From the NCBI RefSeq assembly GCF_028069725.1, contig NZ_JANEWG010000017.1, positions 1-64,000 of the forward strand: a stretch of 64,000 nt of DNA, given 5' to 3'. The translations under genes were made by a program, and so were the position numbers. This DNA comes from Citrobacter sp. Awk 4 (GTDB lineage: Bacteria > Pseudomonadota > Gammaproteobacteria > Enterobacterales > Enterobacteriaceae). Below, in pieces: positions 55,917 to 64,000 of the stretch (the first letter of the stretch is position 1; the number at the start of each line of letters is the position of its first letter). The notes beneath the pieces were generated by a model. That model did not search any database, was not told the DNA's origin, and worked only from the letters and a program-made list of their open reading frames with translations.

Positions 55917-56933
55917 ATGCAGAAGAAATCGATTTACGTTGCTTATACTGGCGGTACCATTGGTATGCAGCGTTCAGAACAAGGCTACATTCCTGTTTCC
56001 GGTCATCTTCAACGTCAGCTGGCGCTGATGCCCGAGTTCCATCGCCCTGAAATGCCAGACTTCACCATCCATGAATACGCCCCCCTGATGGATTCATCCG
56101 ACATGACGCCGGAAGACTGGCAGCATATTGCCGAAGACATCAAAGCGCATTACGACGAATACGATGGTTTTGTCATTTTGCACGGCACCGACACTATGGC
56201 GTTTACCGCCTCTGCGCTCTCCTTCATGCTGGAGAATCTGGGTAAACCGGTCATAGTGACAGGGTCACAAATCCCGCTGGCAGAGCTGCGTTCAGACGGT
56301 CAAATCAATTTGCTGAATGCGCTGTATATCGCGGCGAATTACCCGATCAACGAAGTGACGCTCTTTTTCAATAACCGTCTGTTTCGCGGTAATCGCACCA
56401 CCAAAGCGCACGCAGACGGTTTTGATGCCTTTGCCTCTCCGAATTTACAGCCGTTACTGGAAGCCGGGATCCATATTCGTCGACTGGGCACGCCGCCCGC
56501 ACCGCACGGCGAAGGTGAGTTACGGGTTCATCCGATCACGCCGCAGCCGATTGGCGTGGTGACCATTTATCCGGGAATTTCCGCCGATGTGGTGCGTAAC
56601 TTCCTGCGCCAGCCGGTAAAAGCGCTGATTCTGCGCTCTTACGGGGTGGGCAATGCGCCGCAAAACAAAGAGTTCCTGAAAGAGCTGGAAGACGCGAGCT
56701 CACGGGGTATTGTCGTCGTCAATCTTACGCAATGTATGTCCGGAAAAGTGAACATGGGCGGTTACGCCACGGGTAACGCGCTGGCGCACGCGGGGGTGAT
56801 TGGCGGTGCCGACATGACCGTTGAGGCGACGCTAACCAAGCTACATTATTTGCTGAGTCAGGGAGTAGACACACAAACCATTCGCACCGCGATGACGCAG
56901 AACCTTCGCGGTGAACTGACGCCGGATGACTGA
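55917..56933 (+). CDS. ansA: Cytoplasmic L-asparaginase I
   Basis: Hydrolyses asparagine to aspartate and ammonia in the cytoplasm. Residue count is 338. The two catalytic Thr sites are in YTGGTIGM (about 10-17) and HGTDTMAFTA (about 88-97). No signal peptide, which distinguishes it from periplasmic AnsB. It is allosterically activated by asparagine in E. coli. Followed by pncA after 20 bp. Confidence 0.97.
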   Translation: MQKKSIYVAYTGGTIGMQRSEQGYIPVSGHLQRQLALMPEFHRPEMPDFTIHEYAPLMDSSDMTPEDWQHIAEDIKAHYDEYDGFVILHGTDTMAFTASALSFMLENLGKPVIVTGSQIPLAELRSDGQINLLNALYIAANYPINEVTLFFNNRLFRGNRTTKAHADGFDAFASPNLQPLLEAGIHIRRLGTPPAPHGEGELRVHPITPQPIGVVTIYPGISADVVRNFLRQPVKALILRSYGVGNAPQNKEFLKELEDASSRGIVVVNLTQCMSGKVNMGGYATGNALAHAGVIGGADMTVEATLTKLHYLLSQGVDTQTIRTAMTQNLRGELTPDD

Positions 56934-56953
56934 GTCACCCTCAGGAGGACGAA

Positions 56954-57595
56954 ATGACGAACCGAGCCTTGTTACTGGTTGATTTACAGAATGATTTTTG
57001 TGCCGACGGCGCACTGGCGGTTCCCGAAGGGGACAGCACGGTAGACGTTGCCAACCAACTGATTACCTGGTTTACTTCCCGGGGAGATGCCGTGATCGCC
57101 AGTCAGGACTGGCACCCCGCCGATCACGGGAGTTTTGCCAGTCAGCATCAGGCGCAGGTGTACAGCCAGGGGCAGCTTGACGGTCTGGCGCAAACCTTCT
57201 GGCCCGATCACTGCGTGCAAAACAGTGACGGTGCAGCGCTCCATCCCCTGCTCAATCAACGCGCCATTACGGCCATTTTCCATAAGGGTGAAAACCCGCT
57301 GGTCGATAGCTACAGTGCTTTTTATGATAACGGCCGTCGCCAGAAAACGGCGTTAGACGCCTGGCTTCGTGAGCATGGCGTAGATACGCTTATTATCATG
57401 GGGCTGGCAACCGACTACTGCGTGAAGTTTAGCGTGCTGGATGCCTTGCAGTTGGGCTACACGGTGAATGTCATCACCGATGGCTGCCGGGGGGTGAATA
57501 TCCAGCCGCAGGACAGCGCACAGGCATTTATGGAAATGTCGAGCGCAGGCGCAACGCTGTATACCCTGGAGGACTGGGAAGAGACGCAGCAGTGA
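56954..57595 (+). CDS. pncA: Nicotinamidase
   Basis: Converts nicotinamide to nicotinate in NAD salvage; also hydrolyses pyrazinamide. Residue count is 213. Catalytic Asp10 lies in LLVDLQNDFC, Lys in IFHKGENP (about 111), and the nucleophile Cys in ATDYCVKFS (about 156). The metal site uses Asp and His in SQDWHPADHG. AGGAGG lies 6 bases before the ATG. Forms an operon with ansA. Confidence 0.97.
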   Translation: MTNRALLLVDLQNDFCADGALAVPEGDSTVDVANQLITWFTSRGDAVIASQDWHPADHGSFASQHQAQVYSQGQLDGLAQTFWPDHCVQNSDGAALHPLLNQRAITAIFHKGENPLVDSYSAFYDNGRRQKTALDAWLREHGVDTLIIMGLATDYCVKFSVLDALQLGYTVNVITDGCRGVNIQPQDSAQAFMEMSSAGATLYTLEDWEETQQ

Positions 57596-57603
57596 GGGGA
57601 ATA

Positions 57604-57634
57604 TTGCCGGACGCGCGATAACGCCATCCGGCAA
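57604..57634. repeat. REP palindrome between pncA and yeaC
   Basis: TTGCCGGAC...ATCCGGCAA makes one REP hairpin between convergent genes. In E. coli the ydjE-ydjL group lies here; only this repeat is present. Confidence 0.8.
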
Positions 57635-57641
57635 ATACCGT

Positions 57642-57920
57642 TTACTGTACTTTCAGGGTCGCTATTGGCGGCGGTACGATGCCGAAATCGGCTTTCAGCT
57701 GCTGCTTGCTCTTCATCACCATCTGACCCTGGGTGTCAATCGTCATATGCTGCGCGTCGGTGTTGTAACGCGCCTGCCACAGCATTACCAGTTGCAGACT
57801 GTTCTCTTTTTGTTCTGGCGTCAGCGCGACGCCATCAGGCCATTTCCCCAGTTCAACTGCGGTGGATAACCGCTGATAAACTTCCGGCGTCATGCTGTCG
57901 ATCATCTCATCAAGGTTCAT
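57642..57920 (-). CDS. yeaC: Uncharacterised protein YeaC, DUF1315 family
   Basis: Small soluble protein of 92 residues (E. coli 90) starting MNLDEMIDSMTPEVYQRL. No signal peptide or recognised catalytic motif. It lies 41 bp after msrB on the same strand and is probably cotranscribed. Function unknown. Confidence 0.9.
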   Translation of the reverse strand: MNLDEMIDSMTPEVYQRLSTAVELGKWPDGVALTPEQKENSLQLVMLWQARYNTDAQHMTIDTQGQMVMKSKQQLKADFGIVPPPIATLKVQ

Positions 57921-57961
57921 GATAAGTCCGCTCCTCTGGAATAATTTGCTGAATCGTTTTT

Positions 57962-58375
57962 TCAGCCTTTGATTTGTTCGCCATTTTCATCATCGGTAAA
58001 GCTTAGTGAGGCTGAATTGACGCAATAACGCTCACCGGTCGGTTGCGGACCGTCCGGAAAAACGTGTCCCAGGTGCGCATCACAGCTTCCGCAACGGATT
58101 TCTATACGCTGCATCCCATGGGAATTATCTTTAATGTAACGAATGGATTCTTCACTAACCGGCTCATAAAAACTGGGCCACCCACAGCCCGAATCAAACT
58201 TCGTCTGGGAGTGAAATAACGCGGCATCGCAGACCAGACAATGGTAGGTCCCACCCCGCTTGTTATGCAGCAAACGCCCGGTAAACGGCGGTTCTGTGCC
58301 GTGATTTTGCGTCACGTAAAATTGCATTTCCGATAAATTTTTTTTCAGTTCTTCCGGAGAGGGTTGCTTAGACAT
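57962..58375 (-). CDS. msrB: Peptide methionine-R-sulfoxide reductase MsrB
   Basis: Repairs oxidised methionine (R epimer). Residue count is 137. Zinc Cys pairs are CLVC (about 46-49) and CGSC (about 95-98); the catalytic Cys is in RYCVNSASL (about 118). Trp in GCGWPSF is the substrate pocket. Divergent from gapA. Confidence 0.97.
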   Translation of the reverse strand: MSKQPSPEELKKNLSEMQFYVTQNHGTEPPFTGRLLHNKRGGTYHCLVCDAALFHSQTKFDSGCGWPSFYEPVSEESIRYIKDNSHGMQRIEIRCGSCDAHLGHVFPDGPQPTGERYCVNSASLSFTDDENGEQIKG

Positions 58376-58491
58376 TTACTCGCATCTCGCTGTCGATATA
58401 CTCACATCACGCAACCGATTCTAACAAAACATTAACACCTCAGTGTGAACTTTTGTTCTAAACTTGATCCTGGCGAAATGGCAGCTCACGA

Positions 58492-58511
58492 TTCGTGATC
58501 GCAATCACATT
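58492..58511. promoter_or_regulatory. CRP-like site upstream of gapA
   Basis: CGTGA-TCGCAA-TCACA matches TGTGA-N6-TCACA at nine of ten positions. It lies about 205 bp upstream of gapA. E. coli gapA has CRP-dependent promoters. Confidence 0.7.
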
Positions 58512-58645
58512 TTTATCTGAGTTGCCCTTTAAAATTCGGGGCGCCGCCCCCACGTGGTTTCAAGCCCAAAGGAAGAGTGAGGCGAATCAGTCGTGCAAAG
58601 CTTGTTCAGAGGATTGATTTGTCGCAATGATTGACACGATTCCGC

Positions 58646-58673
58646 TTGACGCTGCGTAAGGTTTTTGTAATTT
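58646..58673 (+). promoter_or_regulatory. Candidate sigma-70 promoter of gapA
   Basis: TTGACG and TAATTT are 16 bases apart, ending 43 bp before the gapA start. This matches the position of the main E. coli P1 promoter. Confidence 0.6.
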
Positions 58674-58704
58674 TACAGGCAACCTTTTATTCACTAACAA
58701 ATAG

Positions 58705-59712
<1,008 letters not shown>

Positions 59713-59738
59713 GTTGAGATGAAACAGTAATCTGTAAG

Positions 59739-59766
59739 AGAGCGACTTCGGTCGCTCTTTTTTTTG
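59739..59766 (+). terminator. Intrinsic terminator after gapA
   Basis: AGAGCGAC-TTCG-GTCGCTCT with an eight-T tail; the stable UUCG tetraloop is present. Confidence 0.95.
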
Positions 59767-59788
59767 CCTGAAGAGAAAGGATTGCATG

Positions 59789-60673
59789 ATGATCAATAAA
59801 ATTTTTGCACTTCCGGTAATCGAACATATTACCCCTGTCCTCTCCCGCCGCCAGCTTGATGAGCTGGAGGTGATTGTTGTCGACCACCCGCAGGTTAAAG
59901 CCTCTTTCGCATTACAGGGCGCGCACCTGCTCTCCTGGAAACCGGCAGGTGAAGACGAGGTTCTGTGGTTAAGCAACACGACGCCGTTCAAAACAGGCAC
60001 CGCGTTGCGCGGCGGCGTGCCAATTTGCTGGCCGTGGTTTGGCCCGGCCGCACAAGCTGGCCTGCCTGCTCACGGTTTTGCCCGTAACCTGCCGTGGACG
60101 CTTAAAGCGCACAACGAAGATGAAAGCGGCGTGGTCCTGACCTTTGAACTGCAAAACAGCGATGCCACCCACAAGTATTGGCCGCATGACTTCACGCTGT
60201 TAGCCCGTTTTAAACTGGGGAAAACCTGCGAGATCGAACTGGAAGCCCACGGTGAGTTTGAAACGACTTCCGCGCTGCACACCTATTTTAACGTCGGTGA
60301 TATCGCGGCAGTGAAAGTGAGCGGTCTTGGCGATCGTTTTATCGATAAAGTGAACGATGCCAAAGAAGATGTGCTGGCTGATGGCGTGCAAACGTTCCCG
60401 GACAGAACTGATCGTGTGTACCTGAATCCACACGCCTGTAGCGTCATTCACGATGATGCGCTCAATCGCACTATTGACGTCGTGCACCATCATCACCTCA
60501 ACGTTGTAGGCTGGAACCCGGGCCCGGCACTGTCCATTAGCATGGGTGATATGCCGGATGATGGCTACAAGACGTTTGTTTGCGTTGAAACGGCGTATGC
60601 AACCGCGCCGCAAAAGACCACTGAAGAGAAACCTTCCCGTCTGGCGCAGACGATTCGCGTAGCCAAACGCTAA
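59789..60673 (+). CDS. yeaD: Glucose-6-phosphate 1-epimerase family protein YeaD
   Basis: Aldose-1-epimerase-like protein of 294 residues, which interconverts alpha and beta hexose-6-phosphate. Catalytic His and Glu are expected in GFARNLPW (about 95), HTYFNVGD (about 162-169) and the Glu near VCVETAYA (about 266). The gene follows gapA by 76 bp past its terminator. ATG 59786 or 59789 are both possible. Confidence 0.93.
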   Translation: MINKIFALPVIEHITPVLSRRQLDELEVIVVDHPQVKASFALQGAHLLSWKPAGEDEVLWLSNTTPFKTGTALRGGVPICWPWFGPAAQAGLPAHGFARNLPWTLKAHNEDESGVVLTFELQNSDATHKYWPHDFTLLARFKLGKTCEIELEAHGEFETTSALHTYFNVGDIAAVKVSGLGDRFIDKVNDAKEDVLADGVQTFPDRTDRVYLNPHACSVIHDDALNRTIDVVHHHHLNVVGWNPGPALSISMGDMPDDGYKTFVCVETAYATAPQKTTEEKPSRLAQTIRVAKR

Positions 60674-60871
60674 GTGAGTCGCGATGCCGGTGTTTCTGTC
60701 GTTTTAACAGACTTGATAAGGCCTTAACCGCCATCAGGTATAGTTCCGGAGAGCGAGGCTCACGCATCTTATCCGGCCTACAGAAATTCCGGCATCATCA
60801 CACCCTGGTCAGCGCCGTTTTCCCCTGACCCACCGCAGGTCATCCTCCAGAGTTATGCACTACCGTAATGC

Positions 60872-60897
60872 AAAACAGGGCGCCAGCGCCCTGTTTT
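60872..60897. terminator. Bidirectional hairpin between yeaD and mipA
   Basis: AAAACAGGGCG-CCAG-CGCCCTGTTTT is a perfect 11-bp stem flanked by A and T. It probably ends mipA on the minus strand, and perhaps yeaD. Confidence 0.82.
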
Positions 60898-60928
60898 GAT
60901 GCACAGAATGCACTGTGATGATGCACAA

Positions 60929-61675
60929 TCAGAACTTGTAGGTCACCCCGGTGGAGATCAGGCCGCTCCAGGATTTGTCCACCATCGGGCTGTCGCTAAT
61001 TTCATCCGACAAATGGGTATAGCGCGCAGTACCGTACACGCTCCAGTTGCCGAGGAAATTGTAGTTGGCGCTAATTTCCAGGTATGGGTTCCAGCTGTCG
61101 CTCGGGTCGTAGCTACGCAGACCGCTGTGCGAAGACTCTTTGCCCGAGACGCCATAGTAGTAGTCGTTCTGGTTTTCACTGTTCCATTCCACACCGATAC
61201 CCGGCGTTAATGTCAAACCGCCATTGGTATAACGGTACAGCCAGGCCAGATCCCACACGATGCCGTTGCTGTTATCCAGCGTGTCGCCTGCCAGCGTGGT
61301 GCGCAGGTAGCCATACTGCGTGTAATGCGCGTAAGACAAGCCTGCCATCATGGTGCTTTTACGTTTGTCGAGCTGACGAAGTTGATGGTTGTCGCTGTCT
61401 TCCGGTTTGAAGTACATCGGAGACCAGTACGCGGTAATCGACAATTTATCGGTGTTGTCATTCCACAGGTAGTATCCACCACCCAGACCACGGAACCAGA
61501 AATTTTCACTTTCATAGGTAATGACGGGAACCGGATATACGTCGGTATCGTAATCTTTATACGGGTGCTCAATCACACCAACACCTGCGCCCAACGTCAG
61601 GGTGCTTTCAGCTTGCGCGACATTCGTCGTCGCGGCGATAAGCACGCCAAGTGCCAGAAGTTTGAGTTTGGTCAC
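60929..61675 (-). CDS. mipA: MltA-interacting outer membrane protein MipA (OmpV family)
   Basis: Outer membrane beta-barrel scaffold that binds the murein hydrolase MltA and PBP1B. Residue count is 248 from a GTG start at 61675 (MTKLKLLALGVL), giving a Sec signal cut after VAQA. The C-terminus ends in TGVTYKF, the aromatic barrel signature. The longer in-frame ORF to 61798 is rejected. In E. coli yeaE lies between yeaD and mipA; it is missing here. Confidence 0.95.
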   Translation of the reverse strand: MTKLKLLALGVLIAATTNVAQAESTLTLGAGVGVIEHPYKDYDTDVYPVPVITYESENFWFRGLGGGYYLWNDNTDKLSITAYWSPMYFKPEDSDNHQLRQLDKRKSTMMAGLSYAHYTQYGYLRTTLAGDTLDNSNGIVWDLAWLYRYTNGGLTLTPGIGVEWNSENQNDYYYGVSGKESSHSGLRSYDPSDSWNPYLEISANYNFLGNWSVYGTARYTHLSDEISDSPMVDKSWSGLISTGVTYKF

Positions 61676-62120
61676 AATCCATAATTCCTTATTCAAATGT
61701 TTAGCAGCAAAATTGTAACCGCCAATGCGTTTCAACCCAACTATTTTGCTTATTACACACAAAATGTAACCGACTAATTTTTCAGCAGCAGATGACATTT
61801 CGTTTTCAGCCAGGTGAACTCTGCGTGATTTTCGTGCTTTATCTTTACATTAAATATGCATTTTTTGTGGATGAGTTATTGATATGCCATTGAAATTCAT
61901 TTGCGCGCACAGGCAAGTTTTGCAAATGCCATCTACGCTTAATTTTAAGAAGGTGTATCACCGGGCACGTTGATCTCTTTGCCGCCAATTTGGCATGAGA
62001 GTTGCTGTTTTTTACCACAAGAGACAGCAGAGGCGTCGTTCAGTTTACCTCTTCCGGGGGCCTCTACTATTCATATGAACGGCTCTTAACATGTGCTAAA
62101 AAACGAAAGGACGGCATATC
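61676..62120. other. Divergent mipA-yeaG control region
   Basis: The 445-bp region holds the mipA promoter (minus strand) and the yeaG sigma-54 promoter at 61991-62006. AT-rich; no gene is visible. Confidence 0.65.
61991..62006 (+). promoter_or_regulatory. Sigma-54 promoter of yeaG
   Basis: TGGCAT-GAGAG-TTGCT matches the -24/-12 consensus TGGCAC-N5-TTGCW with one mismatch and correct spacing, about 115 bp before yeaG. E. coli yeaGH is nitrogen-regulated through NtrC and sigma-54. Confidence 0.85.
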
Positions 62121-64000
62121 ATGAATATATTCGATCACTATCGCCAGCGCTATGAAGCTGCCAAGGACGAAGAGTTCACACTGCAGGAGTTTCTTACCAC
62201 TTGTCGGCAAGATCGCAGTGCTTATGCCAACGCGGCAGAGCGGCTATTGATGGCTATTGGTGAGCCTATTATGGTCGATACTGCCCAGGAACCCCGACTT
62301 TCTCGACTCTTTTCAAACCGGGTGATCGCGCGTTATCCCGCCTTTGAAGAGTTTTATGGCATGGAAGACGCGATTGAACAGATTGTCTCTTATCTGAAAC
62401 ACGCGGCGCAGGGGCTGGAAGAGAAGAAACAGATTCTATATCTGTTGGGGCCTGTAGGGGGCGGTAAATCCTCGCTTGCTGAAAGACTGAAGTCTTTGAT
62501 GCAGCTGGTACCGATTTATATCCTGAGCGCAAACGGTGAACGCAGCCCGGTAAACGATCACCCGTTATGCCTGTTTAATCCGCAGGAAGACGCGCAAATT
62601 CTCGAAAAAGAGTACGGCATTCCACGTCGTTATCTTGGCACCATCATGTCACCGTGGGCGGCGAAACGCCTGCACGACTTCGGTGGCGACATCACTAAAT
62701 TCCGCGTGGTGAAAGTGTGGCCGTCTATTCTTGAACAAATCGCCATCGCCAAAACGGAACCGGGGGATGAGAACAACCAGGACATTTCCGCGCTGGTCGG
62801 CAAGGTGGACATTCGTAAACTCGAACACCATGCGCAAAACGATCCTGATGCCTACGGTTACTCCGGCGCACTGTGCCGCTCAAACCAGGGGATTATGGAA
62901 TTCGTCGAGATGTTCAAAGCACCGATTAAAGTGCTGCATCCTCTGCTGACGGCAACTCAGGAAGGCAACTACAACGGGACAGAGGGGATTTCTGCCCTGC
63001 CCTTTAACGGTATTATCCTTGCCCACTCGAACGAATCCGAATGGGTGACGTTCCGCAATAACAAAAATAACGAAGCCTTCCTCGATCGTGTGTATATCGT
63101 GAAGGTACCGTATTGCCTGCGCATTTCTGAAGAGATCAAAATCTACGAGAAATTGCTTAATCACAGTGAGTTAACCCATGCGCCTTGCGCGCCGGGAACC
63201 CTCGAAACCCTGTCGCGCTTCTCGATCCTTTCCCGCCTGAAAGAGCCGGAGAACTCGAGCGTCTACTCGAAAATGCGCGTCTATGACGGCGAGAGCCTGA
63301 AAGATACCGATCCGAAAGCGAAATCCTACCAGGAGTACCGTGATTACGCAGGTGTCGATGAAGGGATGAACGGTCTGTCAACGCGCTTCGCGTTTAAGAT
63401 CCTCTCCCGCGTCTTTAACTTTGATCACGCTGAAGTGGCTGCCAACCCGGTGCATCTGTTCTACGTCCTCGAACAACAGATCGAGCGTGAACAGTTCCCA
63501 CAGGAGCAGGCAGAGCGTTACCTTGAGTTCCTGAAAGGCTATCTGATCCCGAAATATGCTGAATTTATCGGCAAAGAGATCCAGACCGCCTATCTCGAAT
63601 CCTACTCCGAATACGGACAGAACATTTTTGACCGTTATGTCACTTATGCGGATTTCTGGATTCAGGATCAGGAGTATCGCGATCCGGATACCGGTCAGCT
63701 GTTTGATCGCGAGTCGCTGAACTCAGAATTGGAAAAAATTGAAAAACCGGCGGGCATCAGCAACCCGAAAGATTTCCGTAACGAGATCGTCAACTTTGTT
63801 CTGCGTGCCCGCGCGCATAACAGCGGTCGCAACCCGAACTGGACCAGTTACGAGAAACTGCGCACGGTCATTGAGAAGAAAATGTTCTCGAATACCGAAG
63901 AGCTGTTGCCTGTGATCTCATTCAACGCCAAAACCTCAACAGATGAGCAGAAGAAACACGACGATTTTGTCGACCGTATGATGGAAAAAGGCTATACCCG
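62121..64000 (+). CDS. yeaG: Serine protein kinase YeaG (PrkA family), partial at window end
   Basis: The first 626 codons of a protein expected to have about 644 residues; the frame is open to the last base, so the C-terminal 18 or so residues lie outside. It starts MNIFDHYRQRYEAAKD, with AAGGA 9 bases upstream. An AAA+ ATPase domain with Walker A LLGPVGGGKSS lies at about 108-118, and the C-terminal PrkA kinase-like domain covers about 420-620. YeaG acts with YeaH in nitrogen-starvation and stress adaptation. Confidence 0.97.
   Translation, partial: MNIFDHYRQRYEAAKDEEFTLQEFLTTCRQDRSAYANAAERLLMAIGEPIMVDTAQEPRLSRLFSNRVIARYPAFEEFYGMEDAIEQIVSYLKHAAQGLEEKKQILYLLGPVGGGKSSLAERLKSLMQLVPIYILSANGERSPVNDHPLCLFNPQEDAQILEKEYGIPRRYLGTIMSPWAAKRLHDFGGDITKFRVVKVWPSILEQIAIAKTEPGDENNQDISALVGKVDIRKLEHHAQNDPDAYGYSGALCRSNQGIMEFVEMFKAPIKVLHPLLTATQEGNYNGTEGISALPFNGIILAHSNESEWVTFRNNKNNEAFLDRVYIVKVPYCLRISEEIKIYEKLLNHSELTHAPCAPGTLETLSRFSILSRLKEPENSSVYSKMRVYDGESLKDTDPKAKSYQEYRDYAGVDEGMNGLSTRFAFKILSRVFNFDHAEVAANPVHLFYVLEQQIEREQFPQEQAERYLEFLKGYLIPKYAEFIGKEIQTAYLESYSEYGQNIFDRYVTYADFWIQDQEYRDPDTGQLFDRESLNSELEKIEKPAGISNPKDFRNEIVNFVLRARAHNSGRNPNWTSYEKLRTVIEKKMFSNTEELLPVISFNAKTSTDEQKKHDDFVDRMMEKGYT

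Overview
The window is a 64-kb piece of an Enterobacteriaceae chromosome. Gene order follows the Escherichia coli K-12 ppsR-aroH to yeaG interval almost gene for gene, and nearly every protein is recognisable as an ortholog. It is not E. coli itself: katE, cho, ynjI, ydjE-ydjL and yeaE are missing from their E. coli positions, ydjY is reduced to about 30 codons, and an extra kduD-like gene sits after yniC. A Citrobacter or close relative is the best guess from overall character, but species cannot be fixed from the sequence alone. I see no phage, insertion sequence, integron, CRISPR array, rRNA or tRNA gene; this is core chromosome with small gains and losses.

Layout. 1-7.9 kb: ppsR, Trp-sensitive aroH behind a TrpR operator, Fur-box hemP, selO, ydiV, nlpC and the vitamin B12 block btuDEC. 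8.0-15.2 kb: the minus-strand translation block thrS-infC-rpmI-rplT-pheM-pheS-pheT-ihfA, with its classical controls visible (thrS operator hairpin, AUU start of infC, PheM leader peptide and attenuator). 15.5-23.7 kb: yniD, ydiY, pfkB, ydiZ, yniA, yniB, hxpB (yniC), a lone kduD-like dehydrogenase with a candidate KdgR box, LexA-controlled ydjM, and the cystine carrier tcyP. 23.8-29.5 kb: cedA and the chitobiose operon chbBCARFG, with a ChiX small-RNA target between chbB and chbC. 29.8-32.5 kb: osmE, nadE, ves, spy. 32.8-38.8 kb: the arginine succinyltransferase operon astCADBE behind a sigma-54 promoter. 39.3-47.1 kb: xthA and a tightly packed run ydjX-(ydjY remnant)-ydjZ-ynjABCDE. 47.1-53.8 kb: ynjF, nudG, ynjH, gdhA, and the minus-strand group ydjA/selD/topB. 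54.0-64.0 kb: sppA, ansA, pncA, yeaC, msrB, gapA, yeaD, mipA and the start of yeaG (sigma-54 promoter), cut by the window end.

How the genes work together. Nitrogen scavenging recurs: ast (arginine to glutamate), gdhA, ansA and yeaG, two of these behind sigma-54 promoters. Sugar and amino-sugar use is served by chb, pfkB, gapA, hxpB, yeaD and the kduD-like gene. Envelope and stress genes (spy, osmE, ydiY, mipA, nlpC, sppA, msrB, btuE) are scattered between. REP-type palindromes mark most convergent junctions.

No wholly new system stands out. The parts most worth following are the orphan kduD with its KdgR-like box, the terminator-like hairpin just upstream of ydiY, the uncharacterised ydjX-ynjE cluster with its eroded ydjY and frameshifted ynjD tail, and several regulatory signals embedded in neighbouring coding sequence.
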